A DNA stretch of 40,285 nucleotides from Gemmatimonadota bacterium (GCA_028873695.1 JAPPNU010000009.1:1-40285), one strand, 5' to 3'; shown: positions 1 through 9,613, counted from the stretch's first letter. Notes: generated from the letters alone by a model not told the origin. Made by a program: numbers and translations.

Positions 1-51
1 CCAAAAAGCGCCTTGCTGCACAACAAACAAAAATACTCGCTTATTTAAGGC

Positions 52-738
52 CTAGAACAGCCGCTGCTGGGACATGGGGGTGAGGATATCCGGGTCGTCG
101 TTCCGGACGCTGTTGACGCGGGTGCTGACGGCGCGGATTTCGTATGGGCCGGCGCGGGGATTGCGGGCCAGGTCGAGGAGCGTGTCGGCGGGGGATTCTT
201 CATCGAGCCAGACCGAGAAGTGTTCGGGATTGATGACGGCCGGTTGCCTGTGGTGGACGTCCGCGAGCGGCGCGTCGGCGGCGGTGGTGATGATGGAAAA
301 AGACTCGAGGGCTTCGCCGCTCCTGTCCCAGCGTTCCCATAACCCGGCGAAGGATAGCGGCGATCCGTCTGCCAGCGCCAGGAAGTAGGGCTGTTTGCCG
401 TGCCCGGCCCGCTGCCATTCGAACCAGCCGTCGGCGGGCACCAGGCACCGCCGCGAGCGAAAAGCCGCGCTGAATGCCGGTTTTTCGTGTACGGTCTCGG
501 ACCGGGCGTTGATCATGCGCGCGCCCATTCTGATGTCCTTGGCCCATCCGGGCACCAGGCCCCAGCGAAGCCTGGCGATCACCCGGTCGCCGTTTTCGTC
601 AAGGCGGCATACCGAGAAGTCCTGTGTGGGCGCCCCGTTGTAGCGGGGCTGCAGGTCCGGCAGCGCCAGGGGTTCGGCCAGGGCGTAAAGCTCATGGAGT
701 TCGCGCCAGGTCATCATTTGCGTGAAACGCCCGCACAT
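52..738 (-). CDS. yedK: SOS response-associated peptidase family protein (SRAP, YedK/HMCES-like)
   Basis: 228-residue protein starting Met-Cys-Gly-Arg-Phe. In the SRAP family Cys2 becomes the N-terminal residue after Met removal and forms a covalent thiazolidine link with abasic sites in single-stranded DNA, protecting them from cleavage. The downstream sequence fits the family: NAR-SETV (residues about 76-82), RRCLVPADGWFEW (about 95-107), and a His-rich stretch with DVHHRQP near residue 160. The frame is open for 37 more codons upstream, but Met at 738 is chosen because Cys must follow it and because GGAGGAGAACATCCC directly precedes it. It lies 107 bp after the dnaE2 stop on the same strand; the gap holds an inverted repeat (766-772 with 796-802, 7-bp arms) and no clear promoter, so it is probably co-transcribed with imuA-imuB-dnaE2. 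SRAP genes are known to sit beside SOS polymerase cassettes. Confidence 0.93.
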   Translation of the reverse strand: MCGRFTQMMTWRELHELYALAEPLALPDLQPRYNGAPTQDFSVCRLDENGDRVIARLRWGLVPGWAKDIRMGARMINARSETVHEKPAFSAAFRSRRCLVPADGWFEWQRAGHGKQPYFLALADGSPLSFAGLWERWDRSGEALESFSIITTAADAPLADVHHRQPAVINPEHFSVWLDEESPADTLLDLARNPRAGPYEIRAVSTRVNSVRNDDPDILTPMSQQRLF

Positions 739-845
739 GGGATGTTCTCCTCCGATTGTCGTGCCGACCCGGAACGCCGTCCGGGGGTTTGCGATCCGGG
801 TCGCGTTGGAAACTCCGTGCAATTTCGGCCTTCCGGGAAATGGTG

Positions 846-3800
846 TCAATGAAAATCCCGGCTCTTGTGGCGGGCTGCTCCGGTATCCAGCTTCGGCTTC
901 CAGATTTTTTCAACCACCAGGTGGGTGACGCCCTCTCCCACCTGCAGTTTTCCGGTCACGCCCATGCAGGAAAGCGTTTTGGCCAGCAGGGAGTAGCGCT
1001 TGAACGTCCTTTCCCAGATCACCAGGTTCACAAACCCCGTTTCATCCTCCAGGGTCATGAAGGTGACGCCCTTCGCGGTTCCCGGGCGCTGCCGGCAGAT
1101 GACCATCCCCGCGTAGCGAACCCTGCGTTCGTCCTGCATCCGGTTGATCTGGCGCGCCGTGGGCAGTCCGCGGGCGGCCAGCTGGGAGCGCAGCGGTTTC
1201 AGGAGGTGTCCCCGCGTGCTGTGGTCGGCGGCCTGATGGTCCCAGGCAACGGTCTCCAACCCGCTCAGGGGAGGAAACCGGGGCGGCGAAACGTGGTTGT
1301 TCACCGGCAGCGCCGGCTCCGCGGGTGTTGCGATACCGTGAACCTGCCAGAGCGCGCCGCGCCGGTCCAGGTCGAAACACTCGAAGGCGCCCGCCTCGGC
1401 AAGGGTCTCCAGCTTGTCCTGGCGAAGCCCGCTGCGCCGGGCAACGTCTTCGAGGTCTTGAAAAGGGCGCTTCCTCGCGATGTCCGAAAGCCGGCGTCCG
1501 TCCGCGTCGCCCAGTCCGCTGACGTAACGCAGCCCCATGCGCACGGCGAACGGAGCGGGCGACGTGCGGGATGAGGCCGGCTCGAGGGTGCAGTCCCAGT
1601 CGCTTTCGCGTATGCAGACGGGCCGCACGGCGATGCCGTGCCTGCGGGCGTCGTTGACGATGGTGGCGGGCTCGTAAAACCCCATCGGCTGGGCATTCAG
1701 CAGGGCGCAGACGAACTCCGCCGGATAGTTGCACTTGAGATAGGCGGTGGCATAGGCGATATGAGCAAAGCTGGCGGCGTGACTCTCGGGAAAGCCGTAG
1801 TCGCCGAAGCCGCGGATCTGGTTGAAGATGCGTTCGGCAAATTCGTGTTCGATGCCCTTTTTGACCATGCGGGTGACGAGGCGGCGGTGGTGCCGCTCGA
1901 TGCGTCCGGAACGCCGCCACGCCGCCATGTCCCGCCGGAGCTGATCGGCCTCGCCGGGGGTGTAGTCGGCCGCAACCATGGCCAGCTGCATCACCTGCTC
2001 CTGAAACAGGGGAATGCCCAGGGTTTTCCTGAGAACGGGAACGAGGGAAGGGTGGGGATAGTCGACTTCCTCGTCCCCGTTGCGACGTCGCAGATAGGGG
2101 TGCACCATGCCGCCCGTGATGGGTCCGGGACGCACAATGCTGATTTCGATGACCAGGTCGTAATAACTGCGCGGCTTGAGGCGCCCCAACATGGCCATCT
2201 GCGCCCGGCTTTCGATCTGAAACACCCCCACGGTATCGCTGCGGCAGATCATATCGAAGGTCGCCGCATCGGCCCGGGGGAGGGTGGCCAGAGACATGTC
2301 CTGCCCGCGGTGCCGCCGCATGAGATCGAAGCAGAGATGCAGATGGGTGAGGGCGCCCAGCCCGAGCAGGTCCACCTTGAACAGGCCGGCCTGCTCCACG
2401 TCTTCCTTGTCCCATTGAATGACCGTTCTGCCGTCCATCGCGGCGTTCTCGATGGGCACCAGTTCGTGGACGGGACGATGGCCCAGCAGAAAGCCGCCGG
2501 GATGTATGGAGAGGTGGCGGGGGAAATCCTGGACCTCTTCCACCAGGGAAACGAGATGGCGCAGTGCCGGGTTTTGAGGATCGAGCCCGGCCTGCGCGAT
2601 GAAGGCGTCGCTCCAGCTTTCATGGGACACCAGCTTGGCCAGGCGGTCCAGGCTGGTTGCTGAAATCTCCAGCGCCTTGCCCACTTCCCGGATGGCGGAC
2701 CGGTACCGGTAACGCACCACGTTGGCCACCATGGCGGCGCGGTCGCGACCGTATTTTTCGTACATGTGCTGGATCACTTCTTCTCTCCGGTTGTGTTCGA
2801 TATCCAGGTCGATATCCGGCGGCTCGGCCCTCTCCCTGGACAGAAAGCGTTCGAAGAGAAGCTCCACCTGGGTCGGGTCCACGCTGGTGATCCCCAGGGC
2901 GAAGCAGACCGCTGAGTTGGCGGCCGACCCCCGGCCCTGGCAGAGGATCTTCTGACGGCGGCAGTACTCGACGATCTCGTACATGGTCAGGAAGTAGCCT
3001 TCGTACTCCAGTTCCTGGATCAGTTCGAGTTCCTTTTCCAGTTGTGGAATCTGGTCCCGGAGTTTTTCGCCCATCCGGCGCGCGGCGCCCTCGAACGTCC
3101 GGTCGTGCAGGTACTGGATGGAGGTTTTGCCCTCCGGCACGCGTTCCAGCGGATAGCGGTAGCGCAGTTCCTGGAGCGAAAAGGAACAGCGGTCGGCAAT
3201 TTCCCGTGTCCGCCCGACCGACTCCGGATCGTCCGTAAAGAGGCGGGCGAGGTCGTCTGGAGGCGTCAGGGCGTGCCGGTCGTTCGGCCGGATGTGCCGG
3301 CCGGCCGTGGACAGGGTCACGCCTTCCCGGATACAGGTGAGGACGTCCTGCAGGCGGCGCCGTTCGGGTGTGTGATAGAGGACTTCCACGGCGGCCACGG
3401 TGGGGAGGCCGAACCGGTCGGCCAGTTCCCGGAGCCGGATTTCCCGCAGGATCTCCTCCGCCCGGCGGTGTCTGGCCAACAGGATGTACAGGCGGTCCCC
3501 GAATACCGTTTTGAGCCGTTCCAGAACGGGCTCCGGGCCGTCCTCCTCGGGGGCTTCCGGCCCGCCCCGGCCGATCCACAGGGCGATCAGGCCGGGATTG
3601 CGGCGGCACACTTCATCCAGGCCCAGCGTACACGTTCCCTTTGAGGAACGCAGATGTCCGTCGGTCAGCAGGCGACAGAGATTGCCGTAGCCCTTCCGGT
3701 TCTGGGCCAGCAACAGGATCTCCGATCCGTCCCGGAGGCCGATCTGCGATCCTGCGATCAGGTGTATGCCCGCATGCAGGGCCTGAACGTGAGCCCTGAC

Positions 3801-3962
3801 GATCCCGTACACGCCGTTCCGGTCGGTGAGCGCCATGGCCGGAAGGCCGTTCCGCCGGCAGGCCTCGACCAGTTCCTCGGGATGGCTGGCGCCTTCCAGA
3901 AATGAATAGTTGCTCTTGCACCAGAGGGGGACGTAGGGCGGATTGGAGGAGGGCGCGGTCAT
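846..3962 (-). CDS. dnaE2: Error-prone DNA polymerase DnaE2 (ImuC)
   Basis: 1038-residue C-family polymerase, the usual DnaE2 size. It performs translesion synthesis together with ImuA and ImuB. The N-terminal PHP-like domain begins [18 protein letters not shown], where the metal-binding His of replicative DnaE (HSxxS) is replaced, as is usual in DnaE2. The palm active site [14 protein letters not shown] is near residue 381. The C-terminus carries the tail [24 protein letters not shown], an OB-fold typical of the family. The open frame runs 207 codons further upstream to 4583, but that part is only the antisense-frame shadow of imuB. The ATG at 3962 is chosen because it overlaps the imuB stop in an ATGA (3959-3962), which implies translational coupling, and because family homology begins there. 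Very confident on family and operon position. Confidence 0.95.
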   Translation of the reverse strand: MTAPSSNPPYVPLWCKSNYSFLEGASHPEELVEACRRNGLPAMALTDRNGVYGIVRAHVQALHAGIHLIAGSQIGLRDGSEILLLAQNRKGYGNLCRLLTDGHLRSSKGTCTLGLDEVCRRNPGLIALWIGRGGPEAPEEDGPEPVLERLKTVFGDRLYILLARHRRAEEILREIRLRELADRFGLPTVAAVEVLYHTPERRRLQDVLTCIREGVTLSTAGRHIRPNDRHALTPPDDLARLFTDDPESVGRTREIADRCSFSLQELRYRYPLERVPEGKTSIQYLHDRTFEGAARRMGEKLRDQIPQLEKELELIQELEYEGYFLTMYEIVEYCRRQKILCQGRGSAANSAVCFALGITSVDPTQVELLFERFLSRERAEPPDIDLDIEHNRREEVIQHMYEKYGRDRAAMVANVVRYRYRSAIREVGKALEISATSLDRLAKLVSHESWSDAFIAQAGLDPQNPALRHLVSLVEEVQDFPRHLSIHPGGFLLGHRPVHELVPIENAAMDGRTVIQWDKEDVEQAGLFKVDLLGLGALTHLHLCFDLMRRHRGQDMSLATLPRADAATFDMICRSDTVGVFQIESRAQMAMLGRLKPRSYYDLVIEISIVRPGPITGGMVHPYLRRRNGDEEVDYPHPSLVPVLRKTLGIPLFQEQVMQLAMVAADYTPGEADQLRRDMAAWRRSGRIERHHRRLVTRMVKKGIEHEFAERIFNQIRGFGDYGFPESHAASFAHIAYATAYLKCNYPAEFVCALLNAQPMGFYEPATIVNDARRHGIAVRPVCIRESDWDCTLEPASSRTSPAPFAVRMGLRYVSGLGDADGRRLSDIARKRPFQDLEDVARRSGLRQDKLETLAEAGAFECFDLDRRGALWQVHGIATPAEPALPVNNHVSPPRFPPLSGLETVAWDHQAADHSTRGHLLKPLRSQLAARGLPTARQINRMQDERRVRYAGMVICRQRPGTAKGVTFMTLEDETGFVNLVIWERTFKRYSLLAKTLSCMGVTGKLQVGEGVTHLVVEKIWKPKLDTGAARHKSRDFH

Positions 3963-5443
3963 TCGACGCGGCCCTGGGCGTACCAGCGATGCGTCTGCTC
4001 GTCGTAATAGATCCAGAGGCGTTCTCCCCGGCGGTTCTTGATGAACCGGTAGTCTCTCCGGACCTCCCGGTCCCACCATCCGCCGCTGATCGCGTGTCCC
4101 GGCGGCGGCTTCCGGTTTTTCGCGTGGTAAAGGGAAGCCCCTTCCAGGTGTTCGGGGCAGGCATGGACGCGCCGCACCAGGGGGCGCAGGAGGACCGGCC
4201 GGGGACTGGCGGCGGCAAGCTTCCTGAAAGGCTGCCACTCGAAACGGGCTTCCGGCAGGTGCCCCGGTTTGAGCCGGGCCGACAGCACGGAATCGGGGCC
4301 GAACTCGGCGCGGACCCGGGCCAGGGCATCCAGGGCCGCCTCGAGATTGCGGCGTGGGTTCTGCTGCAGCAGGTCCAGTGTTTCGGCGGAGACGTACACG
4401 CCCTCCGCCTCGAGGGCCAGTTCCACCGGGGGAGCGCGGAAAGAGACCGTTTCCAGGTGCAGACGCAGCAGGTCCAGCAGGACCGGCGCCTCCAGGGTCG
4501 GCCTTGCCGGCTGGATGCGCTGGCGATGACGTTCTCCGTCTTCCAGCATCAGTTGCAGATGCAGGGCCGCCACCGCCTGGCACCTTGCCGCCGTTGCCCG
4601 CAACAGGGGGTCCAGCCGCCGCCGGATCCAGAAAAGCAGTCTCCGTGCATTGGATTCGGGCTCGTCCAGATCTATCCGGACGCGGAGGGGTTCGGGGATC
4701 TTCCGGGATTGAATCGGCAGCGCCAGCGTTCCCGACGCAAAACGGTAGAGGTTCCAGGCCTCCTCGCCGAGGTGGTGTACAATGCCGCCCGCGGGAAGCG
4801 CCAGGAAGTCACTCACGGTATGGACCGCCAGTTTTTCGAGCCGGTCGCGCAGCTTCGGGTCGATTTGCAGATGTAGCAGCCGCACCATGCGGCTTTCCAT
4901 CTGCTCGACTTCCGGTGAAGGGAACACGATCACCCGGCTCACCGACCTGGCGACGGCATAGCTGCCGAAACGGCCGAAGCCGACGACGATGCCGGCCTTT
5001 AACGCCAGCCTGGAAAGGCGGGCTTCGATCTGCCCGGCCCAGTCTTCGAGAGAGGTATGGAGCCTGTCGAGCCCGCTGGCATCGACCCAGAAAATCCCGG
5101 GCTCGTCGTTGGAGGGCTCGATCCGGGGGCTGAAACGCTCCAGAAGCCGGTGGACCTGCCGCACCGCGGCCTGGATTTCCCTCTCGGAAACCGTTCCCGC
5201 GCACAGGTTCCGATCCAGCGAAAGGGCCGCGGCATAGCGCATGCCCGTGCGGATGCCGGCCCGGCCGGCCGCCGGGTTCACCCAGAGGATGGGGCTCTGA
5301 GGATTCTCTTTTTCCACCACGGCGACCGGCCTTTGCTTCCACTCCGGGTGTTTCCTCAGCAGGAGTTGCAGCGGCAGTGCGCGGATATTAATGCAGGCCG
5401 TCCGGCCCGCGGCAGATTTCGGTGTGGCGCCAACCCGGTCCAT
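3959..5443 (-). CDS. imuB: ImuB, catalytically inactive Y-family polymerase-like protein
   Basis: 494 residues. Y-family DNA polymerase fold that acts as the clamp-binding hub linking ImuA and DnaE2 in the mutasome. The first catalytic aspartate region (normally VDMDxFFASVE) reads [11 protein letters not shown], and the second acidic motif (normally SIDE) reads [11 protein letters not shown], so the metal-binding carboxylates of true polymerases are missing, as expected for ImuB. The C-terminal tail ([15 protein letters not shown] then [15 protein letters not shown]) is characteristic of ImuB. The start at 5443 has AAGGA eight bases upstream and overlaps the end of imuA by 56 bp; the stop overlaps the dnaE2 start. 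I see no obvious QLPLW-type beta-clamp peptide at the C-terminus, so the clamp contact may be internal or divergent. Confidence 0.93.
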   Translation of the reverse strand: MDRVGATPKSAAGRTACINIRALPLQLLLRKHPEWKQRPVAVVEKENPQSPILWVNPAAGRAGIRTGMRYAAALSLDRNLCAGTVSEREIQAAVRQVHRLLERFSPRIEPSNDEPGIFWVDASGLDRLHTSLEDWAGQIEARLSRLALKAGIVVGFGRFGSYAVARSVSRVIVFPSPEVEQMESRMVRLLHLQIDPKLRDRLEKLAVHTVSDFLALPAGGIVHHLGEEAWNLYRFASGTLALPIQSRKIPEPLRVRIDLDEPESNARRLLFWIRRRLDPLLRATAARCQAVAALHLQLMLEDGERHRQRIQPARPTLEAPVLLDLLRLHLETVSFRAPPVELALEAEGVYVSAETLDLLQQNPRRNLEAALDALARVRAEFGPDSVLSARLKPGHLPEARFEWQPFRKLAAASPRPVLLRPLVRRVHACPEHLEGASLYHAKNRKPPPGHAISGGWWDREVRRDYRFIKNRRGERLWIYYDEQTHRWYAQGRVE

Positions 5444-6092
5444 GACGTCTGTCCTTCAGAATTTCGATATCGTACTGGAAGCGGTCGACCCCCATGCGCC
5501 GGCAGGAGGATAGCCCTCGCAGACAGACCATCGGTCCCAGCGAAGGCGTTTCCCTGGATTTTGAGGTCAGGCAGAGCAGGGCGGTGTCGTGGGCCCGCGC
5601 CAGGTGGGCCAGGCGCGCCTGCAGCGGAAACGGAATTGCGGGATCGGCGTGCAGGTCCATCACTATCAGGCCGAAGGCGCCCGACCTCAGGAGCCGGTCC
5701 GCCGAACGCGCCGCGGACTGGGCGTCGGGCACGTGGATGACGACGAGGGCATTCAGGTCCACGCCGTTTTCGGCGGCATCGGGGGCGAAGAAGGTATCCG
5801 GCGTGGCCGTGATCCAGGCCACCGGCTCATGTCCGAGCTGCGCATCCAGCACCAGCCGGAAGGCAGCCGTAAGCAGACCGGCTCCTGAACCGGAAGAGAG
5901 TTCGCAGAGACGCCCGGCCAGATGCGCCAGCGACCAGCGCGGTGTTTTCGTCCGGGTCCTGATTCTGTTCAGATCGGCCCGGAGGCGCTGTAATCCGCTG
6001 TCCTGCAAGGCAGAAAAGCGTTCTCGTTTAATATTGCCGGATACGCCCCGCACCTGGATGACCTTTCCCGGGGGGTGAAAACGGTTCCACAT
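5388..6092 (-). CDS. imuA: ImuA, RecA/SulA-like accessory factor of the mutasome
   Basis: About 234 residues with a RecA-like core: a degenerate P-loop region CELSSGSGAGLLTAAF, a beta-strand block VAWITATPDTFF, and the hydrophobic strand-turn pattern FGLIVMDLHAD that corresponds to the Walker B area. ImuA proteins are RecA-related partners of ImuB that are needed for damage-induced mutagenesis. The frame is open upstream to 6146, but that start would place the 20-bp palindrome inside the coding region. Met at 6092 (Met-Trp-Asn-Arg-Phe) leaves the palindrome and a TTGACA box in the 5' region where a promoter is expected. The Shine-Dalgarno site is poor (TTCAGGCGC), so the start is less certain than the gene. 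First gene of imuA-imuB-dnaE2-yedK. Confidence 0.88.
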   Translation of the reverse strand: MWNRFHPPGKVIQVRGVSGNIKRERFSALQDSGLQRLRADLNRIRTRTKTPRWSLAHLAGRLCELSSGSGAGLLTAAFRLVLDAQLGHEPVAWITATPDTFFAPDAAENGVDLNALVVIHVPDAQSAARSADRLLRSGAFGLIVMDLHADPAIPFPLQARLAHLARAHDTALLCLTSKSRETPSLGPMVCLRGLSSCRRMGVDRFQYDIEILKDRRHGPGWRHTEICRGPDGLH

Positions 6093-6120
6093 GCGCCTGA
6101 AAAAATGTTCACAAACAAAA

Positions 6121-6146
6121 AAACAGACATATGTCTGTTTTGTCAA
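6121..6146 (-). promoter_or_regulatory. Perfect 20-bp palindrome abutting a -35 box; probable SOS operator of the imu operon
   Basis: Bases 6121-6140 read AAACAGACATATGTCTGTTT, identical to their reverse complement. Reading on the minus strand, TTGACA (6146-6141) lies immediately upstream, so the palindrome fills the promoter spacer, and it is 29 bp before the imuA start. imu cassettes are normally LexA-regulated. The core is not the E. coli box (CTGT-N8-ACAG) or the Gram-positive box (GAAC-N4-GTTC), though AGAC-N4-GTCT resembles the latter. No convincing -10 box follows at 17 bp. LexA as the binding protein is an inference. Confidence 0.7.
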
Positions 6147-6204
6147 GTGTTTTCTTCCGGCTCTATTTTACCACGGATTCCGGGCACGGGGAAAGGCGAC
6201 GGCG

Positions 6205-8358
6205 TCAAGGGCCCCGGTCGAAACCCTGTCCGAACACCTGAACGCCCCAGACCGATCCCTCCGCTTCCGCAACCGCCACCCCCACGTGCGTCCAGTGTTT
6301 CGCCAGGATATTCGCGCGGTGCCCCGCGCTCAGCATCCAGCCCGCGTGCATCGTTTCGACAAAACGCGTTCTTGCCACGTTTTCACCCACGCGGCGGAAG
6401 GGCAACCGCCGGTAGTCGGTGTGCCATCCCGCGTCCAGACCCGTCATGGAAAAATGGGATACAAAGCCCATGGCAAGCATCTCTTCCAGCCGGATGCGCG
6501 CCACGTGCATCAACTCGGGATGCGGAAACACCGAACCCCGGCGAATCCGTTTCCGGGCCGCGTTGATTCGATCGATCAGAAGAAGCTGGGCGGCCTCATC
6601 CCCCGGATACGGCGCGATGGCGAGCACCTCGTCTTCCAGCCTGCCGGGATTGCCGACAATCACCGACTGGTGGGAAGCGGTATACGTACGCGCTCCGGGC
6701 AATACAACCTGAACCTGAACCCGGCAATGCCCTGCCTCGCCGAACCGGAACCGCGCGTGAAACCGCCGTCCCCGCCTGACCACGTCGCCTTCGATCGCGT
6801 CACCGTCCGGCACGAGAAACCCCATCACGTATACACCTTCAACCTCGCCGTGGACCTGTCCAGAGACAGTCAGCTCCTCGCCGACGGCAACCGCCTCCGG
6901 CAGCCGGTCGACCGTTGCCAGGTCCGTTCTCAGCGGGCCCGGATACTCGTAAGCGGGGGGCATCCGGACTTCCATGCTTCCATCCGGCCAGGAAGTGAAC
7001 GTCTGGCCGGCCGGACCCGTCTCCACCAGCCGCCCGTCGGGAAGCGTCTCTCGGGTCAAAACACGCGGTGCTTGAGCCGGCCTGCCTCTATCGGACGGAA
7101 CGATCAGCAGGGAACCCCGGCCGCGCGATGCCGGCAAAGCGCTTCGAGGCGCCGGAGCGGCCCTGCCGGATGACGACTCCGGTGAGCGCCCCTCCGCCGC
7201 AGCGTCAGGTCCGCCCCCCGAAGCGGTGCCCTTCGTTCGTTCCTCCGCGGGGTCGGGAACAGCTGCTGTCCCGCCGGCTTCGCGCGTCTCCACCGGTACG
7301 TCGGAAGGGGCACCGGGGGTCGTTCCGTCCGGCAGCCGCTGAACCGGGACGCCATCCGGATGATGCTCGGCAACCCGGCCGTCCGCCTCCTGATGGACCC
7401 GCGTACCCGTCGCCATTCGCCACTCGCGTCGGCCGTCGGGATAGGAGATTCGCTGGTTTTTGCGCCGGTCGGTGTACACGACCCTTCCATCGGGATACCG
7501 GTCTTCGCTGGAGCCTTTTGGAAATCTCACGCTGGTCCGCCCGTCGGGAAACTGCCACCGCTGCCGACCGTCCGGAAACGTCGTCCACACGCGTCCGTCC
7601 TCGAAGCGGCGACGGCGCATACCGCTTCCGGGACGCGATGCGCTCCTTGGGGCCAGGAAAACGCCTTTCATCACCCGCCAGTAGCCAACCGGCGGAAGCT
7701 GCAGTCCGCCGTCACGCAGATATTTCAGGGAGTGTACAACGCTCTTCTGGATCGTGTCGGCGTCCTCGAGCGCTTCCAGGCTGTCCACCACCTCACCGGC
7801 AAACCTTGCCAGGCGCGGGTATTCTCCGGGATGCAGACGGATGTACAGATAGTGGAAGGCCGACACGACTAACGCAGTATCGGGTCTTTCGTACGCCTTG
7901 CCGCGTCCCAGCAACAGCGCCACCTGCACGCCGCGTTCCGTCCACCCGTTCACAAGCGCGCCCGATGGAATCCGATAGATTCGATTCCTGTCGACCAGCC
8001 GGACGTTTTTCATGAGGCGGACGGTATCCATTCGTACGTCGTAGACGCGCGAAGGGATTCGAATCTCATCCCCGGGCGATATCGGAGGATTCCCGGACAG
8101 GGGCGTCGTGAGGTCTCCGGGTACCGCTGCGGATGCGTCCGGCCGCGCGCGCGACACGTGGGCCTCATCCAGCATCGCCTCCTCGGTTGCGCCGCCGGCG
8201 TCCGCCAGATAATCCGCCGCCGGTCTGCCGGGCACGTACCGATAGGCGCCGGGTTTCGCGACGGCGCCTGATACCGTCACCTTTTCGTCGGGCTGACATC
8301 CAAAGAAGACCAGCACAAGCGCCAGTATGGAATTCTTGAGACGGTATTGAGGCGACAT
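6205..8358 (-). CDS. Probable lipoprotein with SLBB-like, G-box-like (TCP10_C) repeat and C-terminal CAP/SCP domains
   Basis: 717 residues. Residues 1-21 form a signal peptide ending in FFGC, a fair lipobox with Cys21. Residues about 27-56 (VTVSGAVAKPGAYRYVPG, then DYLADAGG) look like an SLBB domain as in polysaccharide-export proteins. Residues about 250-345 hold at least six short repeats of the form (F/Y)PDGR separated by 7-14 residues, with two more near 440-460; this resembles the beta-strand G-box repeats of TCP10/CPAP proteins. A low-complexity Pro/Ala/Gly linker spans about 345-430, and a beta-rich Ig-like stretch about 485-570. Residues about 590-712 are a CAP/YkwD-type domain: FVSHFSMTG, GENVARTRF, and MLSAGHRANIL followed by VGVAVAE. 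Likely in the periplasm or at the outer membrane, possibly binding wall or polysaccharide. Start at 8358 has GGAGA nine bases upstream. Confidence 0.8.
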   Translation of the reverse strand: MSPQYRLKNSILALVLVFFGCQPDEKVTVSGAVAKPGAYRYVPGRPAADYLADAGGATEEAMLDEAHVSRARPDASAAVPGDLTTPLSGNPPISPGDEIRIPSRVYDVRMDTVRLMKNVRLVDRNRIYRIPSGALVNGWTERGVQVALLLGRGKAYERPDTALVVSAFHYLYIRLHPGEYPRLARFAGEVVDSLEALEDADTIQKSVVHSLKYLRDGGLQLPPVGYWRVMKGVFLAPRSASRPGSGMRRRRFEDGRVWTTFPDGRQRWQFPDGRTSVRFPKGSSEDRYPDGRVVYTDRRKNQRISYPDGRREWRMATGTRVHQEADGRVAEHHPDGVPVQRLPDGTTPGAPSDVPVETREAGGTAAVPDPAEERTKGTASGGGPDAAAEGRSPESSSGRAAPAPRSALPASRGRGSLLIVPSDRGRPAQAPRVLTRETLPDGRLVETGPAGQTFTSWPDGSMEVRMPPAYEYPGPLRTDLATVDRLPEAVAVGEELTVSGQVHGEVEGVYVMGFLVPDGDAIEGDVVRRGRRFHARFRFGEAGHCRVQVQVVLPGARTYTASHQSVIVGNPGRLEDEVLAIAPYPGDEAAQLLLIDRINAARKRIRRGSVFPHPELMHVARIRLEEMLAMGFVSHFSMTGLDAGWHTDYRRLPFRRVGENVARTRFVETMHAGWMLSAGHRANILAKHWTHVGVAVAEAEGSVWGVQVFGQGFDRGP

Positions 8359-8450
8359 CTCAGGCGTCTCCGTACGAGCCGGCGAATCGCTTAACCGTCC
8401 GTGCCGCGCAATCGCCGAAAGCGGAGCCGACGGCGCGAAGCCGTCGAATA

Positions 8451-8476
8451 CAAAGAAACCCAGGGCGCACCCTGGG
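8451..8476 (-). terminator. Probable rho-independent terminator after the small membrane protein gene
   Basis: CCCAGGG (8459-8465) and CCCTGGG (8470-8476) form a 7-bp GC stem with a 4-base loop. On the minus strand the stem is followed by TTTCTTTG, a fair U-rich tail. It is downstream of the gene at 8716-9045 and upstream of the lipoprotein gene. Confidence 0.6.
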
Positions 8477-8491
8477 GTATCGTGTACACGA

Positions 8492-8532
8492 ACAGGTCGC
8501 CGGAGATCGAATCTGGATATCCGGCGACCTGT
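8492..8532. repeat. 13-bp perfect inverted repeat (strong hairpin)
   Basis: ACAGGTCGCCGGA (8492-8504) is the exact reverse complement of TCCGGCGACCTGT (8520-8532), with a 15-base loop. It lies 15 bp from the putative terminator at 8459-8476, in the gene-free stretch 8359-8715. It has no T tract, so it may be an mRNA 3'-end stabiliser, a REP-like element or a protein site. The remainder of that stretch shows nothing convincing. Confidence 0.65.
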
Positions 8533-8715
8533 AATGAAACGCTTTAACTTCGGCTTTCTGGCAGACCGGGACGATTCTGTATCTGAATTGCGGGATCGTC
8601 AGAATCCGTCCGTCGTCGGCAGGGCGGACGCGTTGTGACGAGGAATCCCTTACTCTCGCATGTTTTATCGCAAGAGCCATGCCTGCCGTTATAGGCTGTT
8701 CATCTGCGGCGGTGC

Positions 8716-9045
8716 TTATCCTTTGAGGCGATTCAGCGTCCTCTGTACGAGCACGGTGACCACACCGGCATACAGTGAGACACCGGCCAGATCGACGATC
8801 GCATCCAGTTGCTCGCCGATACCCGGGATGTTGCCCAGCACGTTGGCCATTCCCGCGCCGCCGACGGCAAGTGCGAGCACGAGGTAGCCCGTTGCATCTT
8901 CAGCGTCGATCGCAACGCCCGCATAGGCGAGACCCAGGATGACCAGCACGAGCGCAAGAATGCCCTCACCGAGGAAAGCGTCGCCAGCCAGGCCCCCAAT
9001 GATCGCACCGAGGGCGATGAGACCTACGAGAACTCTACCTGCCAT
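8716..9045 (-). CDS. Small integral membrane protein, unknown function
   Basis: 109 residues, almost wholly hydrophobic, with about three to four membrane segments: residues about 5-22 (LVGLIALGAIIGGLAG), 28-48 (GILALVLVILGLAYAGVAI), 53-70 (GYLVLALAVGGAGMANVL) and 84-101 (LAGVSLYAGVVTVLV). It ends in a short basic tail QRTLNRLKG. GGGAGGT five bases before the ATG is a strong ribosome binding site and supports the start. Single-gene unit: terminator-like hairpin downstream and a gene-free region upstream. I do not recognise the family; the small-residue-rich helices suggest an oligomeric membrane protein. Confidence 0.8.
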   Translation of the reverse strand: MAGRVLVGLIALGAIIGGLAGDAFLGEGILALVLVILGLAYAGVAIDAEDATGYLVLALAVGGAGMANVLGNIPGIGEQLDAIVDLAGVSLYAGVVTVLVQRTLNRLKG

Positions 9046-9198
9046 GTCTACCTCCCTAAAAATTAGTTACGTGCCGCGGTCCGTGGACGATTTCGGCCGC
9101 AACGGTTACCGACGGAGCGGCGTGGGCGTCGGGTATGCCTCCCCGTCACGAACATCCTGCAAAAACCACCTTCAGAATTCGGCGCGTCAGCTATTGTG

Positions 9199-9217
9199 GA
9201 CCGGTAGAACCGGTCAA
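9199..9217 (-). promoter_or_regulatory. Inverted repeat overlapping a possible -35 box upstream of the small membrane protein gene
   Basis: GACCGGT-AGA-ACCGGTC (9199-9215) is a perfect 7-bp inverted repeat. On the minus strand TTGACC (9217-9212) overlaps it, with only a weak AT-containing -10 candidate about 17 bp further (ATAGCT). It is about 155 bp before the start at 9045. Weak evidence for a regulated promoter. Confidence 0.3.
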
Positions 9218-9350
9218 TCCGATCAGCTTGAGTGCTTCCGTAAGGTGATTCGCGGATGGACCCGTTACTTTCGATCCATTCGCGTGGAATGTTTTGACGA
9301 TTGGCAGGTCGGCCTGCGTTGCTCGAATTATTCTGAAGTGCAGGCCGTTG

Positions 9351-9390
9351 TACCACAAAATATAGTGTTTCTACAATGACGCTTGTGGTA
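9351..9390. repeat. 8-bp inverted repeat in the 9046-9613 gene-free stretch
   Basis: TACCACAA (9351-9358) pairs with TTGTGGTA (9383-9390) around a 24-base AT-rich loop. The 568-bp gap between the membrane protein and the ankyrin gene is AT-richer than its surroundings at 9350-9540. It holds no reading frame I believe, no tRNA and no clear terminator. Confidence 0.35.
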
Positions 9391-9613
9391 TATGTGGTGG
9401 AGTGCGTTAGAAAGGGCGGTATAAATAGTCTTCCACGTTACCCTAATAAAAGCATTGGCAAAAGCCTTGTCAAGTGATTTTATCGTACGTTATTCAGGCT
9501 GTGCATTTTAACTCTTCTACGGAAAAATCACCGTCTGCGTTTTGCGCCGTGGCCGCGCCATGCCGGGCGTACCACAGGCAGAAATGACATGCGGATGCAG
9601 TAGACCCCGTGCC

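Noticed and set aside
1638..2663. 341-codon plus-strand open frame
   Set aside because: Antisense shadow of dnaE2 with no domain pattern.
3963..4583. 207-codon N-terminal extension of dnaE2
   Set aside because: It is the shadow frame of imuB: Pro/Ala/Gly/Arg-rich with no DnaE2 similarity. The ATG in the ATGA overlap at 3962 fits the family start.
6121..6140. E. coli-type LexA box
   Set aside because: The half-sites are ACAG...CTGT, the reverse of CTGT-N8-ACAG, so it is only called an operator of unproven identity.
8360..8680. 106-codon minus-strand frame
   Set aside because: It runs through both hairpins at 8459-8532, which belong to a non-coding gap.
9063..9356. 97-codon minus-strand frame in the gap before the small membrane protein
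   Set aside because: No ribosome binding site, Arg/Asn/Ser-rich, and it overlaps the inverted repeat at 9199-9215.
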